A stretch of 64,000 bases of DNA, taken from the NCBI GenBank assembly GCA_050953005.1, contig JBMNLV010000004.1:1-64000 (forward strand), read 5' to 3'. The translations under genes were made by a program, and so were the position numbers. The stretch is from UBA6115 sp050953005. GTDB lineage: Bacteria > Bacillota > Clostridia > Christensenellales > Aristaeellaceae. The notes beneath the pieces were generated by a model that worked only from the letters and a program-made list of their open reading frames with translations, had not been told where the DNA came from and did no database searches. This document shows positions 23,940-32,445 of this stretch, piece after piece. The first letter of the stretch is position 1. Every line of letters starts with the position of its first letter.

Positions 23940-24254
23940 CTGTCCTGCCTCCAATCCGCGAAGCGGTAGCAAAATGCCTCAAGCTCCCTTCGGGTCATGA
24001 GTTTGGGTACGGGTAAAGAGGGTTGGCTTCCTTCCCGGCGCGCTTGGCCAGCATGGGAATGTCCCCCTGTTGAATGCCGGGCAGCCTGTCCGGGATGCTC
24101 ATGCCGGCGCTCAGCTCCCGGATCGCTTCGATCAGCTTCATCCAAACCGGCGCAGCCGGCGATGATCCCGGGCTCCCGGTAAGAAAGCAGCGGAAGCGCC
24201 GGGCGAAACGCCATTTGAAAGGCGCGGCGACAGGCGGTTTTCAGAAAAAACATC
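23936..24254 (-). pseudogene. Remnant of an iron-containing alcohol dehydrogenase (C-terminal end only)
   Basis: In one frame WMKLIEAIRELSAGMSIPDR, GIQQGDIPMLAKRAGKEANP and LYPYP are visible; in another, PKLMTRRELEAFCYRF and a stop that overlaps the next start codon. These pieces are the usual last ~75 residues of group III Fe-alcohol dehydrogenases. The frame has to shift near 24005 and again upstream of 24140, and the catalytic domain with the His/Asp iron ligands is missing. It lies between marR and the aldehyde dehydrogenase, marking a deletion within a former MarR-ADH-ALDH operon. Confidence 0.7.
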
Positions 24255-24255
24255 C

Positions 24256-24708
24256 CTATCCCTGCCTCCCCATATTGTTGGCGATGGCGTCCAGGCTGTC
24301 GCTGATGACGGACAGGCTGCGGTAAAACACCAGGCGCTCCTCCCGGGTGATGCCGGTGCCGACCTCATCCAGGATCTGGTTGATCTTGTCGTTGATTTCC
24401 CTGCCCACCTCGCGCCCCTTGGCCGTCAGGGAAAACGGGCTTTTGTAACGCTTGGCGTGCTGCGAGCCGCACACCAGGTAGCCGTTTTTTTCCAGATACT
24501 CAAGGGAACGGGAAACGGCTGCCTTGTCCTCCTCGCAGCGCTCGCATAAATCGGTCGCTGTCAGGCCATCGGTCCTGTAAAGATGGTACAAACAGGAAAC
24601 ATGCGCGCCTTTCAGTTGAAAAGCGGCAATCTCCTGGTTTTTGATTTTGCGGATATTGCGGCTGATACGGTTGACCAGCACAGTAAACATCTCAAAACGC
24701 TCCTGCAT
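24256..24708 (-). CDS. MarR family transcriptional regulator
   Basis: A 150-residue winged-helix regulator from ATG 24708, chosen for its GGAGGGA site. The recognition region GLTATDLCERCEEDKAAVSRSLEYLEKNGYL and the wing KRYKSPFSLTAKGREVG are typical. It heads the operon that continues through the ADH remnant, aldehyde dehydrogenase and degV. A perfect palindrome directly in front of the gene suggests autoregulation. The inducer may be an aldehyde, phenolic or fatty acid; the sequence does not tell. Confidence 0.87.
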   Translation of the reverse strand: MQERFEMFTVLVNRISRNIRKIKNQEIAAFQLKGAHVSCLYHLYRTDGLTATDLCERCEEDKAAVSRSLEYLEKNGYLVCGSQHAKRYKSPFSLTAKGREVGREINDKINQILDEVGTGITREERLVFYRSLSVISDSLDAIANNMGRQG

Positions 24709-24725
24709 CGCGGCGCTCCCTCCGG

Positions 24726-24745
24726 CTTGTTGATAAATCAACAAG
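24726..24745 (-). promoter_or_regulatory. Probable MarR operator
   Basis: CTTGTTGAT-aa-ATCAACAAG: 9-bp perfect arms, centre 2 bp, located just downstream of the -10 element and 18 bases before the marR start. Size and symmetry fit a MarR dimer site. Confidence 0.7.
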
Positions 24746-24748
24746 CGG

Positions 24749-24777
24749 ATTGTACCACAGGCCCGCGCCGAAAGCAA
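24749..24777 (-). promoter_or_regulatory. Promoter of the marR operon
   Basis: TTGCTT (24772-24777), 17-bp spacer, TACAAT (24749-24754) on the minus strand, immediately followed by the palindromic operator. Confidence 0.6.
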
Positions 24778-24831
24778 AAGCAAAATCAGCCTGCGCCGGA
24801 GGGACCGTCAGCTGTCCGGGCTCCGCAGGCA

Positions 24832-24885
24832 ATACTGAACGAATGAGTAAATGCGCTGATGGGGCGAGGATTTTTGATACAGTAT
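24832..24885. repeat. Mini-repeat with ATACTG ends
   Basis: A 54-bp element bounded by ATACTG and CAGTAT. Its interior (gaacgaatgagtaaatgcgctg, then ggggcgaggatttttgat, each under 23 bases) recurs at 26766-26826 and, inverted, as a module inside repeat copy 3 (51030-51090). It uses the same terminal sequence as the larger elements. Confidence 0.7.
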
Positions 24886-25017
24886 AGCGTTGAAACTTTC
24901 ACGATGGCGCGCAGTTATCCTATAATATGGCAATAAAATTTTCCGGGAATGCAACAAAACGCGCTTCCGGCGACTCCTTATGATGTATCCGGATCACACT
25001 CTCTCAAGGAGGTACAT

Positions 25018-25506
25018 GTGCCCTCTGACACCCAACGCGACTGCTTCCTACAGGCGGTAGAAGAAAGAAAGCACTCCATGTACCGTGTTGCGCTGATGAT
25101 GCTGCGGCGCCCGGCAGATGCCGAAGACGCCGTGTCTGACGCTGTGGAAGCCGCCTGGCGGCGGCTTCACGGCATCCGGGATTTGGAAGCCCTGCCCGCT
25201 TACCTGATGCGCAGCACCATCAACGCGTGCCATGCCGTTTTGCGAAAACGCAGGCGGGAAACCACCATGGACGCCTTGGAACAATACCTGCCCCCTGTAC
25301 GGGAGGAAACCCCGGTATGGATGTACCTGGGCAACCTGAAGGAACGTTACCGTCTGCCCCTGCTGCTGCGTTACAGCGAGAACATGAGCGACCGGCAGAT
25401 CGCGCAAATTCTGAAGGTGCCCAGGGGAACCGTATCATCCATCTTATCCAGAGGCTTGAAAATGCTTCGCAAACAAATCGAAATGGAGGAAAAGGGCTGT
25501 GGATGA
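25018..25506 (+). CDS. ECF-type RNA polymerase sigma factor
   Basis: A 162-residue sigma factor starting at GTG 25018, 5 bases after AAGGAGG. Region 2 reads YRVALMMLRRPADAEDAVSDAVEAAW, with the usual DAED core; region 4 reads LLLRYSENMSDRQIAQILKVPRGTVSSILSRGLK, a helix-turn-helix. The next gene overlaps it by 8 bases and encodes a membrane protein with the architecture of a cognate anti-sigma factor. A second pair of this kind lies at 29205-31557 in the opposite orientation. Confidence 0.88.
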   Translation: MPSDTQRDCFLQAVEERKHSMYRVALMMLRRPADAEDAVSDAVEAAWRRLHGIRDLEALPAYLMRSTINACHAVLRKRRRETTMDALEQYLPPVREETPVWMYLGNLKERYRLPLLLRYSENMSDRQIAQILKVPRGTVSSILSRGLKMLRKQIEMEEKGCG

Positions 25507-26677
25507 TCATAAACTGGAACGGCTGATTTTCACCCAGCGGCCCGTACCCGGCCCGGATTTTGACCTGCGCATCAGCCGGCAGGCCCGGCGTCTGACCGGG
25601 GAAACACAAGTTATGAAAAAAAAGTTTTCAGTTTTGGCCATTGTTGTGGCGGTAGTCCTGTCCCTGGCGCTGTTTGGCGCCGTGGCGGAACTGTTAGGCA
25701 TCAACTTGTTTGAGCTCTTCGGCAAGGAAGACCAGCGCCTTGCGCAGTTGGCGCCCAAAGCGGCGCTCAACGAGGTTGCACCCATCACTATTGCCAGCCA
25801 AAAACCGGGCGCCGGCACCGCGGGCATCAACAGCGCCTATTACGACGGCCAGTCCCTGGTGGTGGCCTATGCCATCCAAAACGGCAGATACCTGGAGGAA
25901 TTCACCCCGACACAGGAGAAGCTGGCCAGGATGGAAAAGAACAGCAACCCCCTCACGATGGCGCTGACAAACCCGGAAACCGACGGGCTCATCCGCCAAT
26001 GGAATGAAGCCACGGCGGCGGGAAAGCCCTTTGGCTTCGTGGAATACAATATCAGCCCCTCAGACCACACACGAACCCCGGACGGGCTGGATTTGCCGCC
26101 TGACAGCACAGGCCAATTGCCGGGCGCGGACGGACAGGTGTTCACCGTCCGGGAATATGTGAGCCCCCTGCCGGAAGAAGCCCGGAACCTGGATGTGCTG
26201 AACATTGAAATCGGACTGTTTCAGACAGCGCAATACCATTACTTTGACGGACAGCAGGCTTATTCCCGCTTTGAGCGTGTGGATTTGGAGCCCATGAAAG
26301 CCGCCGTCTGGCGAACAGACGCCAATGTCCACCATTTCCGGGGGCAGGGCAGTTTTGCCAACATCCCTTTCAACGTTTCTGTCACAGCCTCGGCTGCCGC
26401 TGCCCAGGCAATCCTGAAAGCTGAAGGCGGCATCTTCCCGGCCTTGCCTGAGGACGCCTGGTACGCTGTGTACCTGCGGGACGGCAGGCAGGCGGAGCTT
26501 CGCCCCCTGGACGGGACGCCGGGCGGCACGGACACCCTGGTCTTCAATTTCCACGGCACCGGCCAGGCGCCGGACACGCTGGAATTGCAGCTGCGGGTGG
26601 ATGCTGAGGACGGGGCGGAACTGGAACGGCCGCTCACAGAGCCGGCGTTCATCACGCTGACAAAAACAGAACCATAA
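25499..26677 (+). CDS. DUF4179-type membrane protein, probable anti-sigma factor
   Basis: A 392-residue protein starting at GTG 25499, inside the sigma gene. The first ~38 residues are cytoplasmic (DDHKLERLIF), followed by a membrane span at about 43-65 (FSVLAIVVAVVLSLALFGAV) and a large external part containing the DUF4179-like region (YYDGQSLVVAYAIQNGRYLEEF). In this family the short N-terminal segment is thought to hold the sigma factor. The signal it senses is unknown. A strong terminator follows. Confidence 0.75.
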   Translation: MDDHKLERLIFTQRPVPGPDFDLRISRQARRLTGETQVMKKKFSVLAIVVAVVLSLALFGAVAELLGINLFELFGKEDQRLAQLAPKAALNEVAPITIASQKPGAGTAGINSAYYDGQSLVVAYAIQNGRYLEEFTPTQEKLARMEKNSNPLTMALTNPETDGLIRQWNEATAAGKPFGFVEYNISPSDHTRTPDGLDLPPDSTGQLPGADGQVFTVREYVSPLPEEARNLDVLNIEIGLFQTAQYHYFDGQQAYSRFERVDLEPMKAAVWRTDANVHHFRGQGSFANIPFNVSVTASAAAAQAILKAEGGIFPALPEDAWYAVYLRDGRQAELRPLDGTPGGTDTLVFNFHGTGQAPDTLELQLRVDAEDGAELERPLTEPAFITLTKTEP

Positions 26678-26701
26678 ATTACTGCGTTTCATCACATGTA
26701 C

Positions 26702-26740
26702 GGGAGGCCGGCGGAAAGCCGGCCTCCCCTTATCTTATTA
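26702..26740 (+). terminator. Terminator of the first sigma/anti-sigma operon
   Basis: An 11-bp stem GGGAGGCCGGC-ggaaa-GCCGGCCTCCC is followed by CTTATCTTATTA, 25 bases past the stop codon. Confidence 0.8.
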
Positions 26741-26765
26741 TGAAGCATGCTGTAAGTCCCATCAA

Positions 26766-26826
26766 TTAATACTGAACGAATGAGTAAACGCGCTGATGGG
26801 GCGAGGATTTTTGATGGCTGCGCCAA
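26766..26826. repeat. Partial dispersed repeat module
   Basis: Begins TAATACTG and contains the gaacgaatgagtaaacgcgc and ggggcgaggatttttgatgg module, ending ggctgcgcca. The last part matches repeat copy 3 beyond the mini-repeat at 24832, which shows the module was taken from a larger element. The rest of the spacer up to 26932 shows no feature. Confidence 0.65.
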
Positions 26827-26932
26827 ACCGAAAAAATGAAGCGTAACCGGAGCCTGCGCCGAATGAAAGAGGCAACGCGCAAACGCGAAAAGACCTGTCC
26901 ATCAAAGCATTTCAGCCAGACTGCTGTTGCTT

Positions 26933-29116
26933 TTACTGCGCCTCCTTGTATACCAGAGCAGCCAGCCGGTTCATCTCGAGGATGAAGGCGTCCACTGTCA
27001 GGGCGCCATGGTAGAGCCGCTCTGACAGGCCCTCAATTTGCTGCCAGGCCTGTTCCCCCAGCAGCAGGGCGTGATCGGTCAGCGCCATGTACCGCGCTTT
27101 TTCACGGTAGCCGGCGATGTCCTCCGCGGACAGCATCCATTTCAGGCGCTCCTGATCAGCCAGGTCGTTTTTCAATTGCATCGCGCGGCTTTTGAGATAG
27201 TCCAGATCCACGACGGCTTCATCGCCCTCCTCGGCCTGTTTGATTTCCGACTCAACATATCCGAGCTCATCCTTCATCAGCGCGATGCGTTCGGCATACT
27301 GTTCCTCCGGGTAAGGATAGGGCTCGTTCTCATTGGGGTGAATGGCGTAAAACCGCCGCGGATCGGCTTCCTTTGCGGAAAGGGTCTTCAAAAATTCCAC
27401 GGCCAACCCGGGATCTTTGCTGTTGGGATTGATGATCGCGGCAAAGACATGCACCTTGTCGAGGGGTTCCTCCCCCGCTTCAAACACGAAGGGCGGCAGT
27501 TCACTGACGGAGTCGTTCCCGTCCCGTGCGCCGAACTGCCATCCGGAGGAGAACAGGGCGATCAAGTTGTTGACAGGCCCGGTTTCCGCCAGGGGATCTT
27601 CTTCCTCCACGTCCAGGCGCAGGTTTTTCGCGGCCAGGTAGGTGCCCAGCGCGTGGCGCAGGGCGGGGCGGTCAAAATCGAGCGGGCTGTCCTGCCGCTC
27701 ATAGCGCAGGATATAGTGCTCCAGCACATGCTTGACCACCTCCGGGCTGTCCCCCATGGAGAAAAAGATGAGCTCATCCTGGTCAATGCCGGCAAAAGCC
27801 ATCCGGGCATCCATCAGCTCACCCCAGGTTCGGGGAAACGGCCTGTCCGAGAACACCGCCCGCCAGTGGTCTTTATCGATGCAGGTGCTGGAATTGAACA
27901 AGTTAACCGGCGCCGCGCACAGCTGGCCGCCCACGTTGGTCATGGATGCGCGCAGGGCCGGGTAAAGGCCGGCCGCGTCGGCCATCAGCGCCGCGTCCCC
28001 ACTCAGGTCCAGGGCGTAGCCCTTGTCGATCAGCGCGCGGAAATCGGGGTTGACGCTGAGGATAAAAATATCCACCGTATCATCCCCGCCCCGGACGCGC
28101 AGGAAAACGTCCTCCGGCTTGACCTGGTCATTTTGCACCAGGGGCAGGACATCCGGCCGGACCTGCCGGAAGCGCGTCACCGCCTCCGGGGGCACATTGC
28201 CGCGGACGGTCAGGTCCTTCACGTCAATAGCCCGGTCCACCCTGCGCAGGCACAGGCTAAAGCGATACACCGCGTAGCCCCCGTCCACCGCCAGGCCCTG
28301 GGAATCCAGGTCCATGTAATCAAAGCCAAGCAGGGCCACACGCTCAAAGGGAGCCAGCGCAGTGGAAGCCATCACCTGACGGGCGTCGGAATAAATGATG
28401 CGGTCCGCCTGCGCGTCATACGCCAGGCCGCCAATGCCGCTGGAATACGGGAAAGCCTCAGGCATCAAAAGGGGCAGCGGCGTTTCCTTCAGGCTGTCCA
28501 TCCTCAGGGCCGCCAGCTTCCAGAAGGTACAGCCGTCTTGTTTTTCTTCTACTTTTACCAGGAGCATTTGCCCGGGCTTGTACGGCAGGAAGGCCAGGGC
28601 TTCAACCCCCTTGAGCAGGGCGGTTTCGCCGGTCTTCAGATCGCTCACGGCAAGGACGCAGGGCGCGAAATCCTCGGCGCTGGTAATGTCCATCAGGGGC
28701 GTATACAGCTTGTTGTCCATCAGGAAGGGACGCCTGGCCATGTAGGGGTGCCGGGTAAACAATTCGGTATCAAGGGCCTGCTCCTGCCAGGCAATTCCCT
28801 GGACCGAGATACGGCCCAGGCGGCCGGTATCCACGCGAAAGCCGCAGAGCGCATCCCCCTGCGCCAGCAGGTGGGTGACAGCGTCCTCCGGGGCCAGGGA
28901 CAGGAAGGCTGCCGGCGCCTGCCCGGGGTGGATCACCCACACCGTCTGTCCTTCCTCCGCGTCCGTCAGGGCAAAGAAGCCCCCTTCCATTGCCGCCAGG
29001 CTGCTGACGGGCCGGCCGGCAAACAGGTCATCGGCGTCTTCCAGGGCGCGGGCAGGCAAGCGGCCGGCAGCCAACAGCAAGGCGCAGGCCAAGAGCGTCA
29101 GAATGGTTTTCTTCAT
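26933..29116 (-). CDS. Secreted fusion of an N-terminal propeller-like domain and a family 1 solute-binding domain
   Basis: A 727-residue protein; start 29116 (MKKTILTLLACALLLAAG) gives a normal signal peptide. Residues ~30-300 look like repeated beta blades (VWVIHPGQAPAAFLSLAPED, IIYSDARQVMASTALAPFER). Residues ~310-720 resemble an extracellular solute-binding protein (TVDIFILSVNPDFRALIDKG, DRPFPRTWGELMDAR, VHVFAAIINPNSKDPGLAVEFLK). No transporter permease is adjacent; it is encoded next to a sigma/anti-sigma pair on the same strand, so a sensing role is as likely as transport. The cysteine in the signal peptide is too early for a lipobox. Confidence 0.65.
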   Translation of the reverse strand: MKKTILTLLACALLLAAGRLPARALEDADDLFAGRPVSSLAAMEGGFFALTDAEEGQTVWVIHPGQAPAAFLSLAPEDAVTHLLAQGDALCGFRVDTGRLGRISVQGIAWQEQALDTELFTRHPYMARRPFLMDNKLYTPLMDITSAEDFAPCVLAVSDLKTGETALLKGVEALAFLPYKPGQMLLVKVEEKQDGCTFWKLAALRMDSLKETPLPLLMPEAFPYSSGIGGLAYDAQADRIIYSDARQVMASTALAPFERVALLGFDYMDLDSQGLAVDGGYAVYRFSLCLRRVDRAIDVKDLTVRGNVPPEAVTRFRQVRPDVLPLVQNDQVKPEDVFLRVRGGDDTVDIFILSVNPDFRALIDKGYALDLSGDAALMADAAGLYPALRASMTNVGGQLCAAPVNLFNSSTCIDKDHWRAVFSDRPFPRTWGELMDARMAFAGIDQDELIFFSMGDSPEVVKHVLEHYILRYERQDSPLDFDRPALRHALGTYLAAKNLRLDVEEEDPLAETGPVNNLIALFSSGWQFGARDGNDSVSELPPFVFEAGEEPLDKVHVFAAIINPNSKDPGLAVEFLKTLSAKEADPRRFYAIHPNENEPYPYPEEQYAERIALMKDELGYVESEIKQAEEGDEAVVDLDYLKSRAMQLKNDLADQERLKWMLSAEDIAGYREKARYMALTDHALLLGEQAWQQIEGLSERLYHGALTVDAFILEMNRLAALVYKEAQ

Positions 29117-29204
29117 GGTTTTCTCCTTCATTTTGGGCGCAATCAACCAGGCGGTGCTTCCCGCCGGATTGAAATCGCTTTAAATATTTATGTCAAGGCA
29201 GTCC

Positions 29205-31055
29205 TCAGCCGTTGCCGGAGGCTGCCGGGTCATAGTTGACATGCAGGACTTGCCCGGTTTGGGCGTCCAGGGCCACCACATAAATGCCGTCCCCGCGGTG
29301 AAAGCTGATGATCCAGACCGGCTCCCCGCTTTGAAGGGGTTGGTCGCCTGAGCGCAGGATATAGCTGGGCCAGATCAGGTCAAAATGCGCCTTCAAATCC
29401 GCCGGCAGGCCGTAAATGGTGCGCAGGGCTTCCAGCGCCAGGTCTACCGCGGCCCGCTCGCTTAGATCCTGCGCGCGGGGCAGGCCGGCGTTGTAGCGCT
29501 CCTGCGGGAAGCCGGCTGCCCGGTAAAGCTCATCAAAGCGCGCGGCGTCCGCGACCGGGAGGAAATAGGGGTCCTGCGCGGCCGCGCGGATGGCGCCGGT
29601 CTTCTCCATCAGCTCCTCCAGCCAGGGAAGGATGTAGCCGGCATACGCCTTTGCCCGTCCCCAGGTGGATTTGGTGTAGAGCTTGTCATCCACGCCCTCC
29701 AGCGACCAGCGGGCGTCAAGCACCTTGTCCGCGCGGGCGTTGAGCGTTGCCGTATATTCGCCAATGGGCGCCTCGGGACCGATTGTCCAGTCATACTGAC
29801 GCCTGGGTGTCAGGCGCAGCACCCATTGGGGCGCGCCATCCACGGCTTGCAGGGAAAAGCTTTGAATGAACAGCGCCAGGCTGTCATCACTCAACCCGAA
29901 GCCCGCTTGCAGGGCGCTGATTGCACGGTTGAAGGCTTCCGCCTCCGGCGCATGGCCCGCGCCCGGGGTGAGATACCGCGCCCCCTGCAGCAGCCCGCCA
30001 AAGCCGGCCGCCGTCATTCGCCCGGCCAGGTCAGCCTTGTCCGCGGCGCTCAGGTAAAGGAAGGCGTCGGTATCCATGTATTCCGCCACCGCTTCGCCGT
30101 ATGCCGATAAATCACCCTTGGGCAGGCTGCGCCGGCTGTCATCCGGCAGGTGCCAGGCGGCCTGGAGCACCCTGCCTGAGGGTGATGACAGCAGGATGTA
30201 AAAGGATTCCCGATTGGTTTCCTCTGCCGCGGTTCCCGGGGCGCGGAAGGTCATCGCATACCAGCGGCTCTTGTCCTCCCGGCTTTCCAGGAAGGACTGG
30301 CAGCTCCGGTCCATGCTGTTGATGATACTTGGTTCCAGGCCGTATCTGTCCGCCAGCGCCTGCGCCGCCCTGGACCAGGCTTCCTCCGGCTGCAAGTCGT
30401 CCCTGCCGGGCACCACATGGGTATCCTGCGCGTAGAACTCCAGGCCAAAGGGGATGGCCGGCTGGGTAAAGCGGTCAATCCGGGCGCGCTCCTCCAGGCT
30501 CCAATTGCCGGCTTGTGACCAGTCCACCAGGGACAGGTGGTCATGGTAGTTTTGCACGGCCCGCTTATATTCCAATAGCTGCTGATGCCCCCATACCGGG
30601 GACAGCAGGCCCTTGTCCGGCGCGTAGGCCGGGTTGCCCTGCAGGCTCCAGCGGGCGGTGGCAGCCCTGTCCGGGCGGATATCCACCTGATATTCGCCCA
30701 CCTGCGCCGGGTACACGCTCTTGGGCACCAGCCGAACCAGCCAGTCCGCGCCCTCTTTTTCCACCAGCACATCAAACAGGCTGATGGTCTCCTCGTTCAG
30801 GCCAAAGGCTGTCTCCAGAGCGTCCACGGCCCGCTGCCTGGCATCCATACGCGCCGACAGGTCCAAGCCCAGCGCCAGGGCCGCTCCCGCCAGCAGCATG
30901 GCCAGGATCAGGGCCGCTGCCGGCAGCAGGCGCATATGCCGGGCCGGACGGACGGCCCGGGGTTGACGCAGGCCTTGCACAACAGCCTCAGCCCGCTCAA
31001 ATCGGATGCCGGAAAGGCGGCGGTCAATGAGGTCTCTCATCTCAGTCTTCTTCAT
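29205..31055 (-). CDS. Membrane-anchored protein with PepSY-like repeats, probable anti-sigma factor
   Basis: A 616-residue protein whose ATG lies inside the preceding sigma gene (14-base overlap). A basic cytoplasmic N-terminus (MRDLIDRRLSGIRFERAEAV) is followed by a membrane span at about 42-63 and a large external region. Two related modules (VDALETAFGLNEETISLF ... WSLQGN, and ISALQAGFGLSDDSLALF ... WSLEGV) and the C-terminal YVVALDAQTGQVLHVNYD resemble PepSY/YcdB-type repeats. Overlap with the sigma gene argues for an anti-sigma role. Confidence 0.65.
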   Translation of the reverse strand: MKKTEMRDLIDRRLSGIRFERAEAVVQGLRQPRAVRPARHMRLLPAAALILAMLLAGAALALGLDLSARMDARQRAVDALETAFGLNEETISLFDVLVEKEGADWLVRLVPKSVYPAQVGEYQVDIRPDRAATARWSLQGNPAYAPDKGLLSPVWGHQQLLEYKRAVQNYHDHLSLVDWSQAGNWSLEERARIDRFTQPAIPFGLEFYAQDTHVVPGRDDLQPEEAWSRAAQALADRYGLEPSIINSMDRSCQSFLESREDKSRWYAMTFRAPGTAAEETNRESFYILLSSPSGRVLQAAWHLPDDSRRSLPKGDLSAYGEAVAEYMDTDAFLYLSAADKADLAGRMTAAGFGGLLQGARYLTPGAGHAPEAEAFNRAISALQAGFGLSDDSLALFIQSFSLQAVDGAPQWVLRLTPRRQYDWTIGPEAPIGEYTATLNARADKVLDARWSLEGVDDKLYTKSTWGRAKAYAGYILPWLEELMEKTGAIRAAAQDPYFLPVADAARFDELYRAAGFPQERYNAGLPRAQDLSERAAVDLALEALRTIYGLPADLKAHFDLIWPSYILRSGDQPLQSGEPVWIISFHRGDGIYVVALDAQTGQVLHVNYDPAASGNG

Positions 31056-31557
31056 TGAAGTACCATCCTTTCAGTTGTCCGGACAAGCGCTTCCTGGCGC
31101 GTATCAGGCGGGAGGACACCGTGGGCAGGGGCAGGCCCAGGGTGCGGGCAACGTCCTTTAAGGACAAATCCTGGTAATAATAAAGCAAAATCACGTCCTT
31201 GTACTTGGCCGGCAGGTTCATCACGCTTAACAGCACCGTGTCATCAAAAGCCTCGGGACCGTTTCGCGGGTCCGGCAGGTTCAGCAGGGCCTGCTCGCCG
31301 TCCACCCGTTTGCGCCAGGGGGAACGCAGGATATCCTTGCAGGTATTGATGGCTATTCGGGCCAGCCAGGTGCGTTCAGCGCTCTCGCCGCGGAATTCCG
31401 TAAAGGCCCGCAGGGCCTTGAGGAAGCTTTCCTGGGCAGCGTCCTGGGCTTCCATCTCATCCCCCAGGTAGAGGAAACACAGCCGGGTGATATAATCCCC
31501 GTGCTCGTTCATCAGCCGCCTGGCGAAGGTTTCCAGCGCTGCCGCTGTTTCACGCAT
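31042..31557 (-). CDS. ECF-type RNA polymerase sigma factor
   Basis: A 171-residue sigma factor; start 31557 is supported by GGAGGGC directly upstream. Region 2 reads ITRLCFLYLGDEMEAQDAAQESFLKAL and the RTWLARIAINTCKD helix follows. Region 4 reads VILLYYYQDLSLKDVARTLGLPLPTVSSRLIRARKRL. Of the SigW/SigV-like ECF kind. It heads the minus-strand operon sigma, PepSY anti-sigma, propeller-binding fusion. Confidence 0.9.
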   Translation of the reverse strand: MRETAAALETFARRLMNEHGDYITRLCFLYLGDEMEAQDAAQESFLKALRAFTEFRGESAERTWLARIAINTCKDILRSPWRKRVDGEQALLNLPDPRNGPEAFDDTVLLSVMNLPAKYKDVILLYYYQDLSLKDVARTLGLPLPTVSSRLIRARKRLSGQLKGWYFNEED

Positions 31558-31833
31558 TGCCTGCCCTCCTGTACCCATTAGACGCGCCAAGCGCGCGCGA
31601 TTATTCAGGCTGATTCAAATCTTTATCACATCAGCGCCGACTGCCTTTATAAATTCAGGATTTTCTCCCGCGGGGCATTGAAACAGAAGGCCCGCCTCCA
31701 CCGCCGCTATCAACGCCGGTTGCTGATGAAGCGAGCTCGCCCCGCGCGACAGGCGCACAACAAAAAGAGAGCCCGTCAAGGCCGCTCCGTTTGCCTGATC
31801 AGGCTCCTGCTGAATGAATGAGTAATACTGAAC
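31558..31833. other. Spacer between the sigma operon and smpB
   Basis: No gene is visible. The right end (31811-31833) carries gaatgaatgag and TAATACTG, a fragment of the dispersed repeat that touches the smpB stop codon. No tmRNA gene is seen. Confidence 0.5.
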
Positions 31834-32316
31834 TCAATCCTCCCGGTAGTTCTTCCGCCCCCGGCGCATGGCGCGCTCAATGTCGCGCATGGCGTCCGCC
31901 TCGGCGATGGCGTCGCGCTTGTCGTGCAGCTGCTTGCCCCGGCAAACGCCCAGCTCCAGCTTGACCAGGCCATCTTTCAGGTAGAGCTGCAGGGGGATCA
32001 GCGTATAGCCCTGTCGGGACACCTGGCTTTGCAGCTTGCGGATCTCGCTTTTGTGCAGCAGCAGGCGCTTGGGGCGCAGCGGGTCGGTGTTGTAAATACT
32101 GCCCTGCTCGTAGGGGCTGATGTGCATGCCGTCCACAAAGACCTCGCCGTTCCTCACGCGCGCGTAAGCCTCCTTCAGGTTGGCCCTGCCCTGACGGATG
32201 GATTTGACCTCCGTGCCCTTGAGTTCCATGCCGCATTCGTAGGTCTCTTCCACAAAATAATCGTGCCGGGCGCGGCGGTTTTGAACCAAAGGCTTGACGC
32301 CCTTGCTTTTTGCCAT
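31834..32316 (-). CDS. smpB: SsrA-binding protein SmpB
   Basis: A 160-residue protein that carries tmRNA to stalled ribosomes. The signature NRRARHDYFVEETYECGMELKGTEVKS begins near residue 12; LLLHKSEIRKL and KLELGVCRGKQLHDKRDAI follow, and the basic tail (MRRGRKNYRED) matches the family. The start at 32316 has an AAGGAGGG site. It marks the left border of the low-GC island. Confidence 0.95.
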   Translation of the reverse strand: MAKSKGVKPLVQNRRARHDYFVEETYECGMELKGTEVKSIRQGRANLKEAYARVRNGEVFVDGMHISPYEQGSIYNTDPLRPKRLLLHKSEIRKLQSQVSRQGYTLIPLQLYLKDGLVKLELGVCRGKQLHDKRDAIAEADAMRDIERAMRRGRKNYRED

Positions 32317-32445
32317 CTGCGCCCTCCTTGTGTTTTGTCGGATTATACCATGGTTTCAGACGGCCGGGCAATCCCCGGCGCGCCTTGCATGACGTGAGCG
32401 CGAAAGAAAACCGCCAACCTTGCCAAACAATATGAGGAGGGCATT

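Noticed and set aside
27038..29239. 733-codon open frame on the plus strand
   Set aside because: It is antisense to the propeller-binding fusion gene, which has a signal peptide and recognisable domains. The antisense frame is low in hydrophobic cores and rich in His/Gln/Arg, as expected from GC-rich codon shadow.
31558..31833. Search for a tmRNA gene next to smpB
   Set aside because: No alanine-tRNA-like ends or tag sequence are visible in the spacers on either side.
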